Shown: positions 1 to 5,386 of the stretch, one piece after another
Position numbering within the stretch: position 1 is the first letter of the stretch
Layout: every line of letters starts with the position of its first letter
Source: Pseudomonadota bacterium
GTDB taxonomy: Bacteria; Desulfobacterota; Desulfobulbia; Desulfobulbales; JAGXFP01
DNA length: 5,817 nucleotides
Direction of reading: 5' to 3'
NCBI GenBank assembly: GCA_030673265.1
Contig: DAOVJK010000211.1
Span: forward strand, 1-5,817
Notes under the pieces: generated by a model
What the model was told of the DNA's origin: nothing
The model's database searches: none
The model's input: the letters and a program-made list of their open reading frames with translations, nothing else
Program-made: the position numbers and the translations under genes

Positions 1-193
1 ATAATGACGTTTTTAAGGCTAAAAAAGCAAATATAGAGTCATACACAACTCATGGCTAGAGCCAAACGGCTCCCGTCAAGCTCAATGGACCGAAAGTATC
101 ACCGTGGGTAGTGAAAGTTTCCTTGCTGGGATACAAAACAAACTGGGTGTTTAGGCAAAAGGGCGAATCGTAAGTCCTTTTTTTATTTCATGA
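1..193 (+). pseudogene. Decayed C-terminal remnant of an IS200-like/REP-associated (Y1) transposase
   Basis: Reading from base 56 in the frame of base 86 gives WLEPNGSRQAQWTESI followed by TVGSESFLAGIQNKLGV, a stop (TAG 152-154), then AKGRIV. From memory, a block of the type QWTES-I-VGS-x-FV...KLG-x-AKGR is typical of the C-terminal tail of Y1 (HUH) transposase-like proteins related to REP-associated tyrosine transposases. Upstream of about base 55 this frame is full of stops, while the +1 neighbour (from base 3: NDVFKAKKANIESYTTHG) is open up to a TAG at 57-59, so a frameshift near 50-58 is likely. The catalytic HUH region would lie outside the window. The remnant has one probable frameshift and one nonsense codon, and it loses the pattern after AKGR. 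Family assignment rests on motif recall, not alignment. Confidence 0.45.
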
Positions 194-216
194 CCAAATA
201 CGTGATTATTTGCCCC

Positions 217-271
217 ATTGCGCAATAATGCGCAACAACTAAAACCATCATCTTGCGCATTATTGCGCAAT
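217..271. promoter_or_regulatory. Paired palindromic operator upstream of the Fic gene
   Basis: A 19-base arm ATTGCGCAATAATGCGCAA (217-235) is repeated exactly as its reverse complement at 253-271, with a 17-base spacer. Each arm is itself a near-palindrome: half-sites TTGCGCA and TGCGCAA flank a 4-base A/T centre, at 218-224/229-235 and 253-259/264-270. Half-sites within one arm are about one helical turn apart, and the two arm centres are 35 bases apart. This is the geometry of a site for two dimers of a helix-turn-helix regulator. A weak promoter (TTGCGC at 253-258, TATCGT at 276-281, 17-base spacing) would overlap the second arm, so binding there would repress. The obvious target is the Fic gene that starts 121 bases downstream. 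The binding protein is unknown; the Fic protein's own winged helix is one candidate. Confidence 0.65.
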
Positions 272-391
272 GAGCTATCGTGGGGTTGACGAACACGATC
301 TGTAAGTGAGCCTTAGGAAGTGGGGCTATGAGTCCCTTTAATCCTGCGGAGCACAGCAAACAGCCATGGTATATTCGGAGTATCAGTTAAT

Positions 392-1519
392 ATGCTTTCA
401 TTCACTCCAGCTATAGATACAGAAAAAGACCTGGTGCGATTCCAGGGCCGCTTGATTGAAACCTGGAACATTACATCAGCACTCTCCGAGAACGAACTCG
501 CCTATCTGCATCACCAGACACTTGTCAGTACCATTGGCGCTTCAACCAGAATAGAAAATGCCGTCCTCACTGATGAAGAAATCGACTGGGTAGATACCAC
601 TCTTAGCCAGGACAGTCGAACAACTTCTTTCGATGCCCAAAAAGGCTTCATCATCGATAAATTGTCAAAAGACCACCAAAGAAGTATTGAGGAAGTTGCA
701 GGCTGCCGCGAAGTGCTGACCACAATCTACCAGCAGGCCGCAGAACTTTTCCCGTTCACCGAAACACATCTGCGCGGATTGCACCATGACCTGCTTCGTT
801 ATTACCCGCAGGCATCACGATATGCCGGTGCCTATAAAACAACATCCAATAAAGTTGTTTCAGTCAATCATGAAACAGGTCAGCAATTAACCGTTCTAAA
901 TCCAGTTGACCCCGGACTTACAACCATAACCGCCATGGCAGATCTTATTAACTGGTACACCACCTCAATCAGGGAATCAGTCTGGCCGACACTGGTCGCA
1001 GTAGAGTTTGTTTTCAGGTTTCTGTCGATCCATCCATTTCAAGACGGCAACGGTCGCTTGGGCCGAGCTCTTTTTCTCCTGGCCCTCCTGCAATCAGACG
1101 ACAAATATCTGTGCCAGACCGTACCCTATCTTGCCATTGACCGGCAGATCGAAAAGAACAAGACCCTTTACTATAAAGTCCTGCATCAGGCCTCCAAGGG
1201 CGAATTTTGCCAAGAGCCCAAAGAGTATAACTACAATGCCCTGGCCCGCTTCTTCATCAGGATAATGGAGAATAGTTTGCAGGATATTGGCGTTTATCGA
1301 AGCAGATACGCAAAACTGCAAGGACTCTCTGAATCTGCCAAACATGTCCTGGACTGTTTTAAGTCCAGCCCTAAAAAACTTCTAAAGGTGTCTGATATTG
1401 AGAGGCAAACAGCACTTCCACGCCGAACCATTCAGTACAACCTCAAAGCAATGAAAGAGATGGGATTTCTCCAGCGCCTGGGTAGCGGCGCCGGTAGTCG
1501 TTACCAATTGATCTTTTGA
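392..1519 (+). CDS. Fic family protein (AMP-transferase) with C-terminal winged helix
   Basis: Fic enzymes transfer AMP from ATP onto a hydroxyl side chain of a target protein in the cytosol. The complete active-site loop HPFQDGNGRLGR is at residues 214-225, including the catalytic His214, phosphate-binding Asp218/Asn220 and both arginines. The N-terminal Fic_N region carries STRIEN (51-56), a match to the class II inhibitory helix (S/T)xxxE(G/N); Glu55 would block productive ATP binding until relieved. The target-docking flap is around 146-158 (GAYKTTSNKVV). The last 60 residues (about 316-375), with SDIERQTALPRRTIQYNLKAM, look like a winged helix-turn-helix. At 375 aa the length is normal for this architecture. 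The ATG is preceded by GGAG at 377-380 with an 11-base gap, slightly long. The gene stands alone with no adjacent antitoxin gene; regulation by the paired operator at 217-271 is likely. The target protein cannot be predicted, and no active-site residue appears lost. Confidence 0.93.
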   Translation: MLSFTPAIDTEKDLVRFQGRLIETWNITSALSENELAYLHHQTLVSTIGASTRIENAVLTDEEIDWVDTTLSQDSRTTSFDAQKGFIIDKLSKDHQRSIEEVAGCREVLTTIYQQAAELFPFTETHLRGLHHDLLRYYPQASRYAGAYKTTSNKVVSVNHETGQQLTVLNPVDPGLTTITAMADLINWYTTSIRESVWPTLVAVEFVFRFLSIHPFQDGNGRLGRALFLLALLQSDDKYLCQTVPYLAIDRQIEKNKTLYYKVLHQASKGEFCQEPKEYNYNALARFFIRIMENSLQDIGVYRSRYAKLQGLSESAKHVLDCFKSSPKKLLKVSDIERQTALPRRTIQYNLKAMKEMGFLQRLGSGAGSRYQLIF

Positions 1520-1597
1520 TTATTCACCGATCCAGAACAGTAAATCACTAGCCTCCTCAAGCACTCAGGAGCATACTTCATTTGTTTCCCAAAATTT

Positions 1598-1639
1598 CCT
1601 TAGAGTGTTCTTTTTAAGGTCAAAAAGGGTGCTCTAAGG
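1598..1639 (+). other. 18-bp hairpin downstream of the Fic gene
   Basis: CCTTAGAGTGTTCTTTTT (1598-1615) pairs with 1622-1639 around a 6-base loop AAGGTC. Eight outer and six inner pairs are Watson-Crick. The four between them (TGTT against GGTG) are all G-U wobbles when transcribed from the + strand, but would be A-C mismatches in a - strand transcript. That asymmetry favours an RNA structure in a + strand transcript, probably the 3' end of the Fic mRNA, which ends 78 bases earlier. There is no T-tract directly after it, so it is not a textbook rho-independent terminator; it could instead stabilise a 3' end, be a processing site, or be part of a small RNA. Confidence 0.55.
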
Positions 1640-1898
1640 CAGAAAAACAGCCGATATTCATGATGCTTATTCGGAGCTACAGACTGTTAGCTTGGTCCGC
1701 CCCCAAAGCTCAGTCGCTACTTTTTAACACCATTAATTTTCGGGAGGATTACCCATGTTGCCATACGGGGCGCTGCCAAAACAGTAACCGCACGTCGGGC
1801 AGGCCTCCCCGGATAAGAACGTGATCTTTCACTACACAACCGCGGCATTTACCCTATCTCCGGAATCCCAATCTCTCGATGTCTACCGATTCATCTCC
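1640..1898. other. Gene-poor stretch with a possible 10-codon mini-ORF
   Basis: Together with the hairpin at 1598-1639, this belongs to the gap of about 450 bases between the Fic gene and the next gene; I find no convincing protein here. One small signal is a good Shine-Dalgarno GGGAGG (1742-1747) 7 bases before ATG 1755, which opens a 10-codon frame (MLPYGALPKQ, stop TAA 1785-1787). The block from about 1740 to 1880 looks richer in G+C than its flanks. On the - strand it has three partly open frames, one of them a 43-codon ATG frame ending MATWVILPKINGVKK, none recognisable as a family. A near-palindrome CGGGCAGGCCTCCCCG sits at 1796-1811. This could be a leftover of a mobile element or structured RNA, but I cannot name it. 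Confidence 0.3.
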
Positions 1899-1928
1899 TT
1901 GAATGTATGACATGTATTAAGGTAGTAT
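1899..1928 (+). promoter_or_regulatory. Candidate sigma-70 type promoter for the small secreted protein
   Basis: TTGAAT (1899-1904) and TAGTAT (1923-1928) are separated by 18 bases, each matching four of six consensus positions. Transcription would start near 1935, leaving a leader of about 40 bases before the ATG at 1974. A Shine-Dalgarno AGGA lies at 1961-1964, 9 bases from that ATG. The placement is sensible but the match is only moderate. Confidence 0.4.
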
Positions 1929-1973
1929 CAGGCTAACAAATAGTGAAAATCAAAACGACTAGGATAATCCACA

Positions 1974-2312
1974 ATGAAAAAGAACCTTATTTTTATCTCG
2001 ATCCTGCTCAGCATCTTAACCATCGCCAGTAATCTGCATGCTGATGAAGGGGGGTTCATAGACGAAGTAATCTTGGATGTGAAACAGCTACTGCGGATTT
2101 CTCAACCAAAACCTAAGAAAAAAGGGTCCATGTACAAAACATGGACGGTTGCAGAAGTTACAATTGACACTATCACCCTGCAGAGAAAAAAATCAAATGG
2201 CAAAATGGATGTTAAGAGTATTGACCGATCGCGCCGACCTTATCTCAAGGTTGGAGACAGGGTTAGATATGACAAGGTCAGGAATCGCCTGCGTAGAACG
2301 TTGGATAAATAA
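1974..2312 (+). CDS. Small basic secreted protein, function unknown
   Basis: The 112-aa product begins with a classic Sec signal peptide: MKKN, a hydrophobic stretch LIFISILLSILTIA, then a signal peptidase I site LHA|DE after residue 23. There is no lipobox cysteine. The mature part of about 89 residues is strongly basic, with a KPKKK run at 46-50. From residue 56 it alternates short hydrophobic and polar residues (TWTVAEVTIDTITL, then LKVGDRVRYD at 91-100), which suggests a small all-beta domain of the SH3 or OB kind ending in a Lys/Arg-rich tail. I do not recognise the family. The strong Shine-Dalgarno AGGA at 1961-1964 fixes the start. The gene stands alone between a candidate promoter and the terminator at 2458-2488. 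A periplasmic location is well supported; binding to a polyanion or metal would be a guess. Confidence 0.75.
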   Translation: MKKNLIFISILLSILTIASNLHADEGGFIDEVILDVKQLLRISQPKPKKKGSMYKTWTVAEVTIDTITLQRKKSNGKMDVKSIDRSRRPYLKVGDRVRYDKVRNRLRRTLDK

Positions 2313-2346
2313 CCAGATTTTGGAAAAGACTGCATCAGTATAAGGG

Positions 2347-2404
2347 CGGAACATTGTTTATGATGCCTGTAATCACTCGAGATTACACATAATAATACGT
2401 TCCG
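2347..2404. repeat. Interrupted inverted repeat (cruciform-like) after the small secreted protein gene
   Basis: Three nested pairs of arms share one axis. The outer pair is CGGAAC (2347-2352) with GTTCCG (2399-2404). The middle pair is TTATG with CATAA (about 2358-2362 and 2388-2392). The inner pair is TGTAATC (2368-2374) with GATTACA (2381-2387), around the loop ACTCGA. A 5-base bulge lies on the left side. No T-tract follows, so it is not a simple terminator. It may be an mRNA 3' structure ahead of the true terminator at 2458-2488, or a small palindromic repeat element. Confidence 0.5.
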
Positions 2405-2457
2405 GTTATTCAGCAGGTTCAACGTTTAAGTCGCCGATGGGCCCACCAGTAAAATCC

Positions 2458-2490
2458 AAGGACTTACGGGAAACAGTAAGTCCTTTTTCT
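2458..2490 (+). terminator. Rho-independent terminator
   Basis: AAGGACTTAC (2458-2467) pairs perfectly with GTAAGTCCTT (2476-2485) around the 8-base loop GGGAAACA, and the right arm runs into TTTTTCT (2484-2490). It ends transcription from the small secreted-protein gene, 145 bases past its stop codon, and separates it from the RNase H gene. Confidence 0.85.
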
Positions 2491-2702
2491 CCTTATGTTC
2501 CAGACAAATCCCGGTACCCTCCCCGCCTCAACATTATAATCCTTGCCGGGAAGATGCTCTTATTGGGGAAAAGAAACGGCGATTAGAGAAGATAAAAATG
2601 CCTGCGTAACATTTCCGGCTAGCCCGCATATTCAGGCTGGTTAACACCACAATTAATGGCTTGGCTAATGCGCAGAGCAACAGATGCAGCTGGTCGAAAA
2701 CG
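2491..2702. other. Non-coding stretch before the RNase H gene, with an isolated TATAAT
   Basis: With the repeat and terminator upstream, this completes a gap of 390 bases without a confident gene. A perfect -10 hexamer TATAAT lies at 2535-2540 but has no credible -35 at 16 to 18 bases, so it is only a possible promoter for the gene at 2703. A short frame, ATG 2656 to TGA 2704-2706 (16 codons), ends in an ATGA overlap with the RNase H start. It has no visible ribosome binding site and is probably fortuitous. Confidence 0.3.
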
Positions 2703-3179
2703 ATGAATGAATGGCTCCTCTTCACAGATGGAAGTGTAAAGCCTCAATCACATGGCTATGGGGCTTACCTGGCAGTGCCTGAACTTGGCCTGCCGCTGGA
2801 GTCGTTTAAGGCCGCAGTGAAGGTGAAGCGCTTTGACCAGACGTCCTCAACGAAGCTGGAATTGCAGACCCTGATCTGGGCGTTGGCTGAGATAGCTGAT
2901 TCGGCAACCAGGGTGACAGTGTATACCGATTCTCAAAACATCGTGACCCTGCCGGCAAGACGGACCCGGCTCGAGCAGCACGATTACCGCACCGGGAAGA
3001 ATCAACTCCACAACAAACATGAACTGTACCGGGAGTTCTTCAAAATGACCGATAGCGTTGACTGCCGGTTTGTCAAGGTGCGCGGTCATCGGCAGGCCGC
3101 CCGGAAAGACGAGATTGACCGACTTTTCACCCTGGTGGATCGGGCTGCCAGAATGGCGCTCAGAAAAGATAGCCGTTGA
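2703..3179 (+). CDS. Stand-alone RNase H-fold protein (RNase HI-like)
   Basis: The predicted activity is metal-dependent cleavage of the RNA strand of RNA/DNA hybrids. All four acidic positions of the RNase HI active site can be placed in the 158-aa chain: Asp9 in LFTDGS, Glu53 in TKLELQTLIWAL, Asp76 in YTDSQ, and Asp146 in LVDRAAR. His129 in KVRGH matches the conserved catalytic-loop histidine. The segment NKHELYREF (104-112) corresponds to the usual helix before the fourth strand. The length is about that of typical RNase HI. Similarity is clearly remote from standard rnhA (VDRAAR where rnhA has an ADxLAR-type ending), so I do not give that symbol. I chose ATG 2703 over an in-frame TTG at 2661 because the 14 extra residues fall outside the fold and the TTG has no ribosome binding site. 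No strong Shine-Dalgarno precedes 2703 either. The gene is unlinked to replication or retroelement genes in view. Confidence 0.8.
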   Translation: MNEWLLFTDGSVKPQSHGYGAYLAVPELGLPLESFKAAVKVKRFDQTSSTKLELQTLIWALAEIADSATRVTVYTDSQNIVTLPARRTRLEQHDYRTGKNQLHNKHELYREFFKMTDSVDCRFVKVRGHRQAARKDEIDRLFTLVDRAARMALRKDSR

Positions 3180-3190
3180 CATACCCCTTA

Positions 3191-3255
3191 GCCGGGTTGA
3201 AAATGCAGACTGTTTTCCGAAATAACCAATTAAATTAACCGCCGCTGAACCCGGC
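3191..3255. repeat. Spaced inverted repeat between the RNase H and YhcH-type genes
   Basis: GCCGGGTT (3191-3198) and AACCCGGC (3248-3255) are perfect reverse complements 49 bases apart. Inside is a weaker pair, GAAAA/TTTTC at 3199-3203/3213-3217. There is no T-tract. It could fold at the end of the RNase H transcript or in the leader of the next gene, but the long spacing makes chance a real alternative. Confidence 0.3.
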
Positions 3256-3276
3256 GACCGCGCAACAGATTCTAGC

Positions 3277-3282
3277 AAGGAG
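3277..3282 (+). promoter_or_regulatory. Ribosome binding site that decides the start of the YhcH-type gene
   Basis: AAGGAG lies 9 bases before ATG 3292 but only 3 bases before an in-frame GTG at 3286. The spacing favours the ATG. Confidence 0.75.
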
Positions 3283-3291
3283 TGTGTGACC

Positions 3292-3747
3292 ATGATCCTC
3301 GACGTACTTGACAATTCCAGCCGTTACCTGACCTTGAAACAGGGATTTTCTCAGGCCTTTGAGTTTCTAGGTCGCCCGGGCCTGCAGGAGCTGCCGGAGG
3401 GCAGATATGAAATTGACGGGGACCGGCTCTATGCGGTGGTGGCCAAAGAGCCTGGTCGCCCGAAAGAGGGCGCCATGCTTGAAGCACATGACAGGTACAT
3501 CGATATCCAGCTGATCCTGGCCGGAACCGACGAGATGGGCTGGAAGACCAGGTCGGCCTGTAAATCACCGGCCGGGGAATACGACCCCGAAGCCGATCAG
3601 CAACTCTTCGCTGACGAGCCGGATAGCTGGCTGGCAGTCCGCAGCGGCGCCTTTGTGATCTTCTTTCCGGAAGATACTCACCTGCCATTGATCTCGACCG
3701 GGGATATCCACAAGATCGTGGTCAAGATTGCAGTGGATCAGGGCTGA
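3292..3747 (+). CDS. YhcH/YjgK/YiaL family protein (EbgC-like, DUF386)
   Basis: This family forms a cupin-like beta barrel found in sialic acid (YhcH), pentose/ketogulonate (YiaL) and evolved beta-galactosidase (EbgC) loci. The presumed role is binding or isomerising a sugar or sugar acid; the exact reaction is unsettled for most members. Family hallmarks in the 151-aa chain are LEAHDRYIDIQLILAG (64-78), with the conserved His66 and Asp71, a GWKTR segment at 83-87, FVIFFPEDTHLP (121-132) with His130, and the closing HKIVVKI (140-146). The length is that of the family. ATG 3292 is preferred over GTG 3286 because of the Shine-Dalgarno at 3277-3282. No sugar transporter, kinase or aldolase gene lies beside it in this window, so its substrate cannot be inferred from context. 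Confidence 0.9.
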   Translation: MILDVLDNSSRYLTLKQGFSQAFEFLGRPGLQELPEGRYEIDGDRLYAVVAKEPGRPKEGAMLEAHDRYIDIQLILAGTDEMGWKTRSACKSPAGEYDPEADQQLFADEPDSWLAVRSGAFVIFFPEDTHLPLISTGDIHKIVVKIAVDQG

Positions 3748-3829
3748 CAAGGGTCTACCACCATGGGTTCTCAATTTGTCTTAGGCTTTAATTCCCGCAG
3801 AGAGTTGCCTGAGGGGTGGTGCTGTCGTC

Positions 3830-3877
3830 TTTGCTTTTCATCCCTACGAGGGAATCACAATCCAGAAGAAAAGCAAA
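3830..3877. repeat. Long-armed inverted repeat between the YhcH-type and oxidoreductase genes
   Basis: TTTGCTTTTC (3830-3839) and GAAAAGCAAA (3868-3877) are perfect 10-base reverse complements. Inside the left side is a second small stem, TCCC (3841-3844) with GGGA (3850-3853). No T-tract follows on either strand, so simple termination is not supported. The element lies 82 bases after the YhcH-type stop and 116 bases before the next start. It may be an mRNA end structure or part of the next gene's leader. Confidence 0.45.
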
Positions 3878-3921
3878 AACATTTATAAAATAGACCTCTA
3901 TTCCAGCTTCTGTATTCTGGC

Positions 3922-3967
3922 ACCCCATAGCCCGGAGTCTCCATCTGGTCACTTACGGCTGCGGGGT
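3922..3967 (+). promoter_or_regulatory. Leader hairpin just upstream of the oxidoreductase gene
   Basis: ACCCCATAGCC (3922-3932) pairs with GGCTGCGGGGT (3957-3967), with one A-C mismatch and one G-U pair as + strand RNA. The loop is 24 bases and contains a GGAGTCTCC mini-palindrome (3934-3942). The hairpin ends 15 bases before the Shine-Dalgarno GAGGAA (3983-3988), so it could affect translation of the next gene. It does not match a riboswitch I know. Confidence 0.35.
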
Positions 3968-3993
3968 AGGTCAATAGATATTGAGGAATCAAG

Positions 3994-5208
3994 ATGGAAG
4001 TTGCGATAATCGGCGGTGGCGCAGCCGGTTTCTTTTCAGCGATCGCCGCAAAAGAAAACCATCCGCAGGCCCGGGTCGTCATTTTTGAAAAATCAGAGAA
4101 ACTCCTCACCAAGGTCGGGATATCGGGCGGCGGAAGATGCAACGTCACCAACGGCTGCACCTCCATAAAAGAACTGGCCAAGGCCTATCCCCGGGGCGGA
4201 AAGGCCCTGAAAAAAGCCTTCCGGACCTTTAATAACACTCACACCATGCAGTGGTTCCAGTCAAGGGGCGTACCCTTGGTAATCCAGGATGACAATTGTG
4301 TTTTCCCGGTCTCGCAGGATTCGCAAAGCATCATTGATTGTTTTTTACGGCAGACAAAAAGACTGCAGGTCGAGATCAAAACAGGATGCGGGGTAAAGGC
4401 CATCAGGCCGGTCGGAGACAAGTTGGAGCTGGCCTTCACCAAGGGAGGAGGCCCAAAGAGAACCTTTGACAAGATCATTGTTACTACCGGTGGCTCGCCA
4501 AAGAGAACGGGGTTGGAGTGGCTGGAAAAATTAAACCACCGAATCGAAGAACCAGTCCCCTCCCTGTTTACCTTCAGCATGCCTGCGGAACCAGTCACCG
4601 CTCTGCAGGGCATCGTGGTGGAAAAGACCCTGGTGAGCATCCAGGGCACAAAACTCAAGACTACTGGCCCTCTGCTTATCACCCACTGGGGCATGAGCGG
4701 CCCGGCGATCTTGAAGCTGTCATCTTTCGGGGCCAGGCTGTTGCATGAAAAAGGCTACGACTTCAAGATCCTGGTGAACTGGGTGGATGAGCAGAACAAA
4801 GATCTGGTCATCGGCAAGCTGCGCAGCATCAGTTCTGAGCATAGCAATAAAATCCTGTTAAACTTCAGGCCATATCACCTGCCGGATCGGCTTTGGCGTT
4901 ATCTGCTTGAGAAAAGCGGTCTGCCTGGGGCGAACAAGTGGGGCGAGCTCGGCAAGAAGGGGCTTAATAAATTGCTGAACTTACTGACCAACGATATCTA
5001 TGCGGTGCAGGGCAAAACATCGTTCCGGGAGGAATTCGTGACCTGCGGCGGAGTCAGCCTTGGCAGTGTCGACATCAACACCATGCAGAGCAAGGTCTGC
5101 AGAAACCTCTATTTTGCCGGGGAAGTCCTGGACATTGACGGGATCACCGGTGGTTATAATTTCCAGGCCGCCTGGACCACCGCCTTTATCGCCGGAAAAT
5201 TAAATTAA
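3994..5208 (+). CDS. FAD-dependent oxidoreductase of the BaiN/YhiN/HI0933 family
   Basis: A cytosolic flavoprotein of the two-dinucleotide-binding-fold type. The N-terminus MEVAIIGGGAAG (1-12) is a Rossmann FAD motif, with Glu32 in VVIFEKSE as the likely ribose-binding acid. The family signature KVGISGGGRCNVTN spans 40-53. Further family blocks are TTGGSPKRTG (164-173), GPLLITHWGMSGPAIL (225-240), TCGGVSLGSVD (350-360) and YFAGEVLDIDGITGGYNFQ (373-391), followed by AAW, which closes the FAD site. The 404-aa length is typical and nothing is missing. Most members have no assigned substrate; the BaiN name comes from gut clostridial bile-acid metabolism and should not be carried over here. The start at ATG 3994 has GAGGAA at 3983-3988, 5 bases upstream. 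The gene stands alone, behind a leader with two inverted repeats. Confidence 0.93.
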   Translation: MEVAIIGGGAAGFFSAIAAKENHPQARVVIFEKSEKLLTKVGISGGGRCNVTNGCTSIKELAKAYPRGGKALKKAFRTFNNTHTMQWFQSRGVPLVIQDDNCVFPVSQDSQSIIDCFLRQTKRLQVEIKTGCGVKAIRPVGDKLELAFTKGGGPKRTFDKIIVTTGGSPKRTGLEWLEKLNHRIEEPVPSLFTFSMPAEPVTALQGIVVEKTLVSIQGTKLKTTGPLLITHWGMSGPAILKLSSFGARLLHEKGYDFKILVNWVDEQNKDLVIGKLRSISSEHSNKILLNFRPYHLPDRLWRYLLEKSGLPGANKWGELGKKGLNKLLNLLTNDIYAVQGKTSFREEFVTCGGVSLGSVDINTMQSKVCRNLYFAGEVLDIDGITGGYNFQAAWTTAFIAGKLN

Positions 5209-5310
5209 GGTCGGCCACCGGGAAAGCAAAAGGGCATAACTAATGCCAGGATAGACCGGCATATAAATTCTTCTGAACTGGTGGACAAAGGCTGGTAGAC
5301 TAAAAATAGT

Positions 5311-5334
5311 TCGGTTAATGCCGATCATTTTTTT
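5311..5334 (+). terminator. Weak candidate terminator after the oxidoreductase gene
   Basis: TCGG (5311-5314) pairs with CCGA (5321-5324) around TTAATG, and seven T residues follow at 5328-5334 after a 3-base gap. The T-run is convincing but the 4-bp stem is short. It is the only plausible end signal between the stop at 5208 and the next start at 5365. Confidence 0.3.
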
Positions 5335-5350
5335 AACATAATCTGATTAC

Positions 5351-5386
5351 AATTCCCTGGCGAAATGTCCTGGCGGGTCGGGAATT
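5351..5386. repeat. Inverted repeat spanning the start codon of the last gene
   Basis: AATTCCC (5351-5357) and GGGAATT (5380-5386) are perfect reverse complements, extendable by ACA/TGT with one bulged T. They enclose the ATG at 5365 and two direct copies of CCTGGCG (5356-5362 and 5369-5375). Folded in mRNA it would hide the start codon; as DNA it could be an operator. A TACAAT hexamer at 5348-5353 overlaps the left arm, which may place a promoter here. Confidence 0.35.

Noticed and set aside
170..182. GTAAGTCCTTTTT, shared with the terminator at 2476-2488, as a second terminator
   Set aside because: No matching left arm GGACTTAC exists upstream, so no hairpin forms; a 13-base match of this low complexity can be chance.
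286..314. Promoter with TTGACG at 286-291 for the Fic gene
   Set aside because: The -35 is good, but no acceptable -10 occurs 16 to 18 bases downstream.
2346..2405. Integron attC site
   Set aside because: The outer arms have the AAC...GTT pattern, but the flanking bases (GCGG and CCGG) do not fit RYYYAAC and GTTRRRY, and no integrase or cassette structure is near.
2661..2702. TTG start giving a 172-residue RNase H protein
   Set aside because: The added 14 residues lie outside the RNase H fold, and no ribosome binding site precedes the TTG; ATG 2703 begins right before the first beta strand.
3286..3291. GTG start for the YhcH-type gene
   Set aside because: Only 3 bases separate it from AAGGAG; ATG 3292 has a normal 9-base spacing.
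3272..3688. Reverse-strand open frame of 138 codons over the YhcH-type gene
   Set aside because: It is Arg/Pro-rich and lies opposite a well-matched family member, so it is a shadow frame of G+C-rich codons.
4239..4694. Reverse-strand open frame of 151 codons inside the oxidoreductase gene
   Set aside because: The + strand frame has every family motif without a break; the opposite frame has no recognisable domain.
5233..5247. Terminator at GGCAT/ATGCC after the oxidoreductase gene
   Set aside because: The 5-bp stem has no following T-run.
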